From contig JAHLKI010000007.1 in the NCBI GenBank assembly GCA_025602905.1, positions 1 through 64,000 of the forward strand: 64,000 nt of DNA, in the 5' to 3' direction. Shown here piece after piece: positions 56,365-64,000 of this stretch; positions within the stretch are counted from its first letter, which is position 1, and each line of letters starts with the position of its first letter. Source of the DNA: Phlyctochytrium arcticum. Taxonomy: Eukaryota; Chytridiomycota; Chytridiomycetes; Chytridiales; Chytridiaceae. Made by a program: the position numbers and the translations under genes. Below the pieces are notes generated by a model. The model saw only the letters and a list, made by a program, of their open reading frames with translations. It ran no database searches and had not been told where the DNA came from.

Positions 56365-58064
56365 ATGGACTGGGGTCAAGTTGCCTGGGTGGCCGTCAGG
56401 TCTATTCTGAAATTATTTCTACTCATTGGTATGCGGTATCATAAGCTTGGAGTAGCTTTGCACTCAGCCCACAACCTTGCATGCAGCTTTCGGGGTGCTT
56501 CTTACCAAGACTCATGTAGTTAACCGCGCAGGGGCAAAGGCGATAGCATCGGTAGCGTTCGCTAATATCTTCTTTGCATCCGAAAGAGTATTGTGCCAAT
56601 TTTTGAACTTCTAGCTGGTTTTACTCGGACCGTATCCATTGCTTCTTTTTACAAAGATGGTCAGTGGGCTGAACTCAGAGAACGTCAGTAATTTGGGGTG
56701 AGTGAAGGATATTGAGTTCATCGGGACGACTACTGAATACATTGCGAAACAGCATTTTGACCGGCGCAGCGGTGCTCTATACGGCGTTAGGTTGGGGGCT
56801 TGGTGCCTTGCTGGCCCGGCTTCTTAAACCACCCTTGCAATTCTGGAACGGCTATATCAGTGAGTGAACTTGAAATTGTTCTGCACTTATGATTCTTAAC
56901 AAGGGTTATAGTGGCCATGACACTGGGAAATTTTGTATGTTTGGCTTGCTGGCGGAAACTTTTAGAGGGTCTAACCGCAGTCAAATAGGGAGACATTCCG
57001 CTTGCTGTTACTTTGTCTCTGGGCGATCAAGCACCGTTTAAAAAAGGGGATTCCGGCCTTGGAGTAGCGTAAGTCAGACTGTTTCTATTTGTCTCAACTG
57101 ATCCTGATTTGTAACCTGCGCGATTTATCAGTTATTTAGCTGGATTTTTATGTTTCACCACCTTGTTTTCTTATTCGGTTGGTTCCAAAGGAATCGCAGA
57201 TGATTTCCGCAACGTTACAAAGAAGCTTGATGTTGAGCGTGTAAAAAATAACGCAATTTCTATGGAGCTGCTAAGTCGATCAGCCGCAAGCGAGGAAGAC
57301 CATGGTCTCAGCCGGAACGCCGCATCTGAAGTTGAGCTGGTTGAAGCGAAAGCCCCTCCTGTGAAGACCACTTTCATGTGGATCCCTGTGACCGAGGAGC
57401 AGCGTTTCTGGCTTACAGCAATATTCAACCCAGCAAACATCGGGGTAATGCAACTTCATATCTTATGCCCGAATGTTTGGCTTACATGTCCCCTTTCAGA
57501 TTATACTGGGGATAATTATTGGCGTTGTGCAGCCTCTGAAGCACTTATTCGTCTACCCGGATCATTCCGAAGCAGAGTCTCTCTCTGAACCGAAATTACA
57601 ATTCATTTTTGAAGTCATGCAACAAATTGGCAACTGCGCCGTTCCATTGTCTGTCATGAATCTGGGCATCGCATTAGGTATGCTTTCATTATATAGGGGT
57701 AACTTGGACGATTACCAATGATGTTGGCTTTTTTATAGGCAATTTGAAGCTTCATTCCTTTATTGCTCCCCGACTGATTGCCAGCATCACAATTGTGCGT
57801 CTACTTATCATACCGGTCATCGGAATTGGCCTGTGTGAGCTGTTGGTCAAGACAAACGTTATTGATGCCGAGAACAAGATATTGCGGTTTGTCCTCATGT
57901 TCACTTCATGTGTTCCCACAGCGGCAGCAACAGTCGCATTCACGCAATACTGGAGCCCGGCTGGGGAAGCTGATGAAATCGCATCTGTGATGCTCGTGGA
58001 GTACATTTTTGCCTTCTTCACCATGACTGGCACATTGATATTTATTTTTTATGTTCTCATGTGA
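56365..58064 (+). CDS. auxin efflux carrier (AEC) family transporter
   Basis: Nine exons: 56365-56428, 56487-56551, 56615-56697, 56753-56859, 56912-56934, 56989-57068, 57132-57444, 57500-57677 and 57739-58064; introns of 52-63 nt; 412 residues. One exon is only 23 nt long. The start is MDWGQVAWVAVRSILKLFLLIG, the first membrane helix. The N-terminal half has GPYPLLLFTKMVSGLNSENVSNLG and the family hallmark N-(F)-G-D-I-P-L-A-V-T-L-S-L across intron 5. A hydrophilic central loop (about 155-210) is followed by the C-terminal helices with GNCAVPLSVMNLGIALG, RLIASITIVRLLIIPVIG and a final hydrophobic helix. Such PIN-like/PILS-like carriers move organic anions across plasma or ER membranes; the substrate in fungi is not established. 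Confidence 0.9.
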
Positions 58065-59183
58065 GGACGCCTTGCATAACATTTTGCACCCTTGTCATTC
58101 ATATTTATTCAAAACCATACTCATTTGCTCAAGTAAAGATTGTTCATTTCTTTCAGGATTTTTCCGCATTCTTTATATCTACACCTGTGTATACTTTGTT
58201 TGCGTTGCTGTCTGCATCTTGGAAAGGTTTTTTTTCCAGTATAAGTTGATTATCTTATCCCATTCTCGCATCGCAGGAGGCAAAAAAACGAGAGCGATAG
58301 TGAGTAATGTTCCCGAAAAGCCAAAGCATTTATTTTCTACACCCTGGCTCATGTGCTGGGAATGTAAGGTACAGATACATGCATGCAAGACACATGCAAG
58401 ACATACTCGTATACTCGAGTATGAATAGCTTATGATCGGGATTTGAATTTTATCGCTGTTGTTGGAATACTCGAGTAATCGTACTCGAGTATATCTTTTT
58501 CCGCTTAATTCTGACGTGCGAGGGGTGTGCTGTACGTCCTCGTACAATCACTGCTATCGTTATGGTTAGCTCCTACCAACAAATGGATACGAGTCCTCAA
58601 GTATTGATTTTGACATATTCCCTGAAGCTGGTGGCTGTCGGGCTCCGTTCGCACGGGGGAAAATTTGGAGCGAAAGCCATCCATGAGAGCGCCCCCAGCA
58701 GACAAAAGACGAAGCGGGTGTTAATGCACATGCAATTTGCAACCTCACCGACAAGCGCCAAGCTGTGCAGAATCACTGCAGATACGCTTGGCGCCGGCGG
58801 GATAGTTTGGGTCGATGTGCTCAGTAAATTGCGTTTGGTGCAGGTTCTAGAATTGACTGCAGGAATGTCAATTGCGAAAACACATCCGTTGGCGTGAGTA
58901 ATTCAGCAAGGTTTTTAGCGCCGCTTGCATGCGAGACGGATCGATTCCATTCTTCTCACATTTTAAACTGCCAAATCTATTCTTAATTGCAAGTCTACCT
59001 GCCATAAAAAATTGGGCCATATCTTTAAAGCTCCCAGAAACACATATATCAGATCGCCTAGGACAAAGGGCGCAGAAAGGCCAACAAGAAGGCTATCCAG
59101 ACGACTTCATTGGCCTCAGCAGCATCCTATTTGACGCAAGAATCAAAAGAAACTCTTCTCTGGATTCCTCGACAAAGAGCACC
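58065..59183. other. intergenic
   Basis: Contains three nearby copies of ACTCGAGTA-type palindromes (58410-58495) of unknown meaning. The open frame upstream of 59184 is continuous with the secreted-protein gene but starts before its signal peptide and is taken as 5' leader. Confidence 0.5.
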
Positions 59184-59582
59184 ATGTTTTTCCATCAAGT
59201 AAAGCAAATTGCCTACCTGGCCACGCTTCTTCTTCTGGTCGCCCTCCAGTTTGCAAATGCATCGCCTTCACCCAACCCGCAAGACATGATAGGCGCTGAC
59301 CCCAACGGCCAATCGCAAGGTCCACAGCTCAACATGGACTGTATGGTGACTTGGTCTGAGTATAGCTGCTGCGCGGACAACATGAAGACAAGAGATGGCC
59401 GCATTTTGATGCAACCACAGGGAAAGGGAAAACAATGTCCCATCACTTTGGCTAGAAAGGAGTATTGTCTGGTGGGTGACGAGGAGTGCAAAGGATCTTC
59501 CGCATCTTCACTTGGGAAGCAATTGGGGGGAGCGGTTTTATTATTTAGTCTGCTGTCTACAACTGTTGTTATTTTCTTCTAA
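59184..59582 (+). CDS. small secreted Cys-rich protein, probably GPI-anchored
   Basis: 132 residues. The start is taken at the Met at 59184 because it begins a classical signal peptide (MFFHQVKQIAYLATLLLLVA, cleavage likely near FANAS-PSP). The mature part is about 80 residues with six or seven cysteines, including CMVTWSEYSCC, QCP, YCLVGDEEC. A Ser-rich stretch (KGSSASSLGK) is followed by a hydrophobic C-terminal tail (AVLLFSLLSTTVVIFF), the layout of a GPI attachment signal. An in-frame extension reaches 58929 but would place the signal peptide internally. The family is unknown; a cell-surface or wall protein is likely. Confidence 0.75.
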   Translation: MFFHQVKQIAYLATLLLLVALQFANASPSPNPQDMIGADPNGQSQGPQLNMDCMVTWSEYSCCADNMKTRDGRILMQPQGKGKQCPITLARKEYCLVGDEECKGSSASSLGKQLGGAVLLFSLLSTTVVIFF

Positions 59583-59965
59583 TGTAAATGTAAACTGGAT
59601 ACCCAAATATATCTTCTGAGACCTGATAGCTGAAACTTTTGGTTGTAAATGTTTTGATGACCGATTGGATGAACGTTCTTTCGCTCTGGAAGCACCAAGG
59701 TGAATACAATGGGCAAGTACGCGTACGTATGGAAAAAAACGTTCTTGCAGGTCAGATTGGGTTCAAACAATTTTTTTGCAGGAAATAGGATTGATCAAAC
59801 TATTTCTTAGAGTCCAATTGCAAGTTTCCAGTTTTCAAACTTGCCCCAATTAGTTTCTGATGGTCAACAGGTATAATATTTCGATATAAACAATTTGAAT
59901 GTTACATAATAAGTACAGGTATCGATATTTCTAAGGTAGTATTTACACATCGGCATACAATTGCA
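59583..59965. other. convergent 3' ends
   Basis: Spacer between the secreted-protein gene and the acyltransferase gene. AT-rich, with no feature. Confidence 0.5.
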
Positions 59966-62207
59966 TTATTGTTGATGCCGATGGTACGCCTCCATGTCTT
60001 GGGGCTGACGGTGGAGACTATCTCTTTCGTGACGTGGCAAAGGCGATCTGGCATTCATCCATGATACGGGTCGCATATTCTGATCTTGTTGCTGGTAGCC
60101 GTAAGGATATTGGGACATGTGAGTACCGCCCAAAGTTGAGGCAGTTTGATCGAGCGGGCCGACGTTGCTGTAGTTACTGTTGCGATAGGTTGGACGCTCA
60201 TCAGAGCCAGGGGGCAAACTGTAACGCGCAGTCGACGCATAGTTCATTGGCCCAGGAGACATTCCAAGGCGAACCGGTTGGGGAGACATGAATTGCCGCA
60301 CAGATGTCCTTGTCGCCGAGAGTGATGCCAATGGCGCCTCATCTTCCTCGTTACGGGGACGCAGGTTGCTCATGGCGGACAGAGGACGGGTATCGTCGTT
60401 GGCGTCAACCGACTTTTCGTCTACATCGGTCTTCATGTGTAGAATCTGCACCAAAGGCGCAGGCTTGTCGAAGGGTCTGTTCACAGTGTTGCCCAATGGT
60501 GCAATGACAGAGAAACGCGCAGCTACTGTGTTGCCTTCAGAGTTTGCTGGGCGGGTTGCATCTGCGAAAGTATCACCCTTCGCCATGGTCAATCCCATCT
60601 CGTTATACTTCTTGACTTGCAATTCTTCGTGTTTGTCGTGATCCACAGCTTGTTTGGGATCCTTTGAAAAGTAGCGAGTTTGAATATAGCGAGCCAACTT
60701 GGTGGCGATTTTTGCCATCGGTTTTTCAACGATGTAATGCAATGCTGCCGCGATGATAAAGCAAAGCAAGTAGCAAAAAATAAGTCCGTCAATGCCAACA
60801 ATCTTCTTGTCCAGAATGAAGTGAATGACCGGAGGGTGGGTGAGATAGAGCGGGAAACTGATCTCTCCCGCAAAGGTGAAGACACTCCATTCAAAGAAAT
60901 GGCTGAAAGAACCGTTCCTGGAAAAGGCGCACACAACGAAACACATAAGTGCGGCCCCTAAAACTGGCCAGTCACCCATCTGACGACAAAATGAAGTTAG
61001 AAATCGTACATGAATTTTTTAGCGGCGGGAAGTTGCTACTTACGTTGTCGGCATAATATGTCAGAGGTTCCTCTGGCACATAGTGCCCCAAAAGCTTTCG
61101 GCGATACCAGGGGAAAGACAGAAAGAGGAAGATAATCAAGAACCAGCAGACAAGGTCGCCGGCGAAACTGATCCATTTGGTTGCCTTCTTTGAAAATTTC
61201 TGATCCACCGATTCGCCTTTCATGTCGTAAATCACGTAACCATATTGGGCACACATGTGGTAAAAGAATGCGGCGAAACTGCCAAGCCAGAAACGCTTGA
61301 TGAACGGAGGCAAGTGGTAGTAATCGTAGGCACCATGGGCAGACCAGAAAAGAGGTGCAACAAGACAATTGAATAGGGACAAGGCAAGGAGCAAAAGCAT
61401 ACGGCGACCGAAGCGGTAGTAGATGTGCAAAACGCGATTGTGAAGTCCTTTCTGCAAGTGTTCCTTCATCTCAATTTCGACTGATCCAAGGCCGTAAGGG
61501 TAGAACGGTGGGTTTGGCTTGATACCTTGGATCCATTCTCCCAGCTTATCTTTGCGCTCTGCCATTTCGTACAAGACAATGAATACTGGCATGACCAAGT
61601 AATACTCGAATTCGGGCGGAATGGTCCAGAAAATTGAATTGACATCCACAAAAAACATCCACTTTGCCATAGTTTTCAAATCGAAGCTAGCGCCGTTTCG
61701 CAGGTCGGCATAGGCCACACTCAGTTGAGGAACAACCGCGGAAATAACCAAGACGAGCCAGTACAGTGGTAGGATACGGAAAACTCGCCGAATCAGATAC
61801 TTAATCCAGCGAACACTCAGCCAGGGAAGAAGAATGCCGTTTTCGGACCACTTGACATACTTGGCGTCCGCTGGCTTTTGCTGCTCCGTGAGTGGTCGCA
61901 CGGTCAATAGGAATGCCGAAAGCACGAAGAAAAAAATGACGGCAATCGTGCCCATGTCAGCTAAGGCTTTCCAGCCGTTGAGAAAGATTTTCGCCCCGTC
62001 TCCACTGAACATATGGGCTGCCACCACTCCCAAAGCAGCAACTCCTCGCAAGCCGGTAAGGCATTTGACTGAGAAGAATGGGACACGCGTGCGCACGTAT
62101 TTCTTCGGCTTGACGTTGATTATGGTAGGGGCATCTGGGTTGAGCTTGGCCGGAGTCGAATCCCCACCAGGAAGGTCATGAACAGTAATAGCAAGCTTCT
62201 CCGCCAT
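59966..62207 (-). CDS. acyltransferase-3 family membrane protein
   Basis: Two exons (minus strand): 62207-61044 and 60979-59966, one 64-nt intron; 725 residues. The first 45 residues are hydrophilic. The acyltransferase-3 signature CLTGLRGVAALGVVAAH (about 49-65, with the conserved Arg and His) begins about ten membrane segments. Further family marks are FFFVLSAFLL, RRVFRILPLYW, FWTIPPEFEYYLVMPVF and, in exon 2, FAGEISFPLYLTHPPV. The last 230 residues are a hydrophilic, disordered tail rich in Ser, Pro, Gln and Tyr. Family members transfer acyl groups, often to sugars or lipids, at a membrane. The substrate is unknown; a cell-wall or glycolipid modification is plausible. Confidence 0.9.
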
Positions 62208-63380
62208 GTTTCGCAGATACGTTGGTCAAAATCTATCTGATAATTGAAGGTTATTAATTGGTATACTGGTCGATTCGGGCAACTAACATGTACCTGGATT
62301 AAATTCTCTTTGATTTTGCGAAGCCTGGAAGTTCTGTACTGGCTGAATTCGAGGTGGGTCCGGATACGCTGCCCAAACCTTATAAAGAATATATCATTCA
62401 CACTATGAGCCCCCCACAAGTTGAACGGTTGCCAAAGGTGAGAAAATTGATCGGCAAAATTTATTTAGTGATCCGTCAATGGTGGACCGATTATCAGCAA
62501 TTTCAAGCGAAACTAGCAAGTTCTCAAAATGCTGTGGGAACTAATTGGACGAGCGAAAATTGACCTGCATCCCCCTGTAAAATCCTGCAGGATTAATGAG
62601 GCTTTATCCCCACCACAAAAATGCTCAAGCTGTGCTGTGCATGCACGCAAGCCTGGCATTATTGGCCGACAAAATCCCGCGCTTGCAAGACGACAAAAGA
62701 TATCAATTAGAGCAAGACCAGTTCAAAAGTCCGCGCCAATGCAGCTATGAGCGGGCTTTCATTTACCATGCCCCTTTTTTTGAGGACAACTGGCAAACTG
62801 ACTGTCAGGAATGCTTCCCAAAAAAATCATACTTTTGATGTGAGAAAGGCCAATTAGTTGTCGTCATGTCGTGAAATTAGCCACCGACGAACACAATCTT
62901 AGGCATGTTTTCGAATCTACGGCGATATGATGGTCGAAATGTACTGTAGATAGAGGAGGTTGAGATATGATATTCGAGTACAAGTGCCTTTGGCTCAGTT
63001 GTCAAGCAGCCTCCCGCCAACTGAGTTGGTCGTTGAGTACGAGAAGCCATGAAATGCCTTCATGAAAAATTGCTTTTCCCTGACCCTGTATGCATTCCCA
63101 GTTGAGTATTACTCGGTGTTTACTGAGCTGTCACATGGACTGACAGCTGCAGGGAGGAAAGTCAGCCATCAAAGTGATTTCCCAACTTAAATTTTTTTGG
63201 ACAGTTTGCCACATGCTCGCCCGCCCTGAATGGAAGGCAAGGGCATAAAGGAAATTGACACTAGGGACATCTTCAGCTTTGTCCATTGTATTCATTTGGC
63301 TTTCGAAACGGAATTTAAATAAAGAAGACCATCAATCCTTCGCGGCAGCTGGAATTGTAACACGCACCGGAACAACGAAG
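62208..63380. other. divergent promoter region
   Basis: Between the acyltransferase start and the last gene. Two overlapping short frames (62529-62838) show no domain. Nothing else is supported. Confidence 0.5.
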
Positions 63381-64000
63381 ATGCATCATCAATGTTTTTC
63401 AGAGCGAAGAGGACTTGATCGGGCAAAATTCGGCATCATGATACTACTTTATGTAGCATTATTGTTGCCAGCGATGGTGCATTCGCAAGCTATACCGGTC
63501 ATGCAAGTCAAGGCACTGAACACAACTGGCGTAGCTGGTCAGGCGAACCCACTTCGATTTGAAGTTTACTCGGATAAGTACAAGGTGGGCCATCATTTGA
63601 CTTATGCACGAAGTTACCAGATGTATTGACAATGTTGGTCTCTATACAGCTAAAATGGGAAAATCTCAAAGAGGTGGACGGATGCCGGCTCGTCTTTGTG
63701 ATAGTCCATCAATCGTTCAACTCACTTATTCGCCAATGTCCGGAGGATTTTGCCAATATTCGCTCGCAGGATGATGTCTTCACCATTTATCCCAAATTGC
63801 CTTTTGCCGGCAGTTATGTGATATCTGCCAAATTTACCATCAATATGCCGAATGTCACTTTGCCGGCTCTACCTCCGCCATTACCACCGTTGAATGTCAC
63901 TGATCCTATTGGCGGCTCCAATGCAACCAACTCTACCAATGAAGCGGGAAACAGTACAGAGCCCGCTAGTCCCCCGGACAATTCCACCACCCAGATCGCC
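63381..64000 (+). CDS. secreted protein, partial (runs off the window)
   Basis: Exons are 63381-63584 and 63650 to the window end (65-nt intron, phase 0); 185 residues are visible. The N-terminus has a hydrophobic signal segment (IMILLYVALLLPAMVHS, then QAIPVMQVKA). The next about 100 residues have a beta-sandwich-like pattern (NPLRFEVYSDKYK, CRLVFVIVHQSF, FTIYPKLPFAGSYVISAKF). This recalls periplasmic or extracellular domains of the YtkA/FixH-like sort, but that is only a shape resemblance. A Pro-rich hinge and an Asn/Ser/Thr-rich part with many N-x-S/T sequons follow, typical of a glycosylated surface protein. The C-terminus is outside the window. Confidence 0.7.

Noticed and set aside
59330..59370. 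Thrombospondin type-1 repeat in the secreted protein (TWSEYSCC)
   Set aside because: Only the first few residues fit; the rest of the TSP1 cysteine and arginine pattern is missing.

Overview
The window reads as nuclear DNA of a fungus, most likely a chytrid (Chytridiomycota, Spizellomyces-like; this is inference). Genes carry many short GT-AG introns (54-77 nt), often with a CTAAC-type branch point. There is a chitin synthase with a myosin-like head and a Zn2Cys6 regulator, which are fungal. There is also a T-box transcription factor, a family known outside animals only in a few opisthokonts including chytrids, and an animal-type base-exchange phosphatidylserine synthase. No rRNA, tRNA or CRISPR array was recognised.

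Layout. 0-2.3 kb: repeats, two long perfect hairpins and poorly recognised ORFs. 2.9-8.1 kb: three diverged copies of a lineage-specific family with an F-box-like N-terminus. 9.4-11.5 kb: the T-box gene. 12.6-35.2 kb: a tandem array of two-exon genes for seven-transmembrane (7TM) proteins, in two subfamilies here called A and B. It holds nine intact genes (B1 A1 A2 A3 A4 B2 A5 A6 B3), one internally deleted pseudogene and four B-gene 3' relics. A decayed retroelement gag-like segment lies at 13.3-14.4 kb. 35.5-37.3 kb: a CUE-AlkB-GRF repair dioxygenase. 38.3-39.2 kb: an FkbM methyltransferase. 40.6-42.6 kb: phosphatidylserine synthase. 45.3-48.2 kb: a Zn2Cys6 factor. 48.6-55.1 kb: myosin-head chitin synthase. 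56.4-58.1 kb: an auxin-efflux-carrier-type transporter. 59.2 kb: a small secreted, probably GPI-anchored protein. 60.0-62.2 kb: an acyltransferase-3 membrane protein. 63.4 kb to the end: a secreted protein that runs off the window.

The most striking region is the 7TM array. It follows exact arithmetic: a 7026-bp B-A-A unit is repeated, and two extra 2193-bp A units are inserted (7026 + 2 x 2193 = 11412, the offset between the outer copies). Sequence differences show that A2, A3 and B2 are hybrid genes made by unequal crossing-over, and the breakpoints can be placed within 17 bp and 86 bp. The proteins have an outside-type N-terminus with a glycosylation sequon, seven hydrophobic segments and a Ser/Thr-rich cytoplasmic-type tail. 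They look like an expanding receptor-like family, but the function is unknown.

The other genes do not form an obvious pathway. Several concern the cell surface and membranes (chitin synthase, PS synthase, acyltransferase, secreted proteins). Gene models were spliced by eye from reading frame and GT-AG signals.
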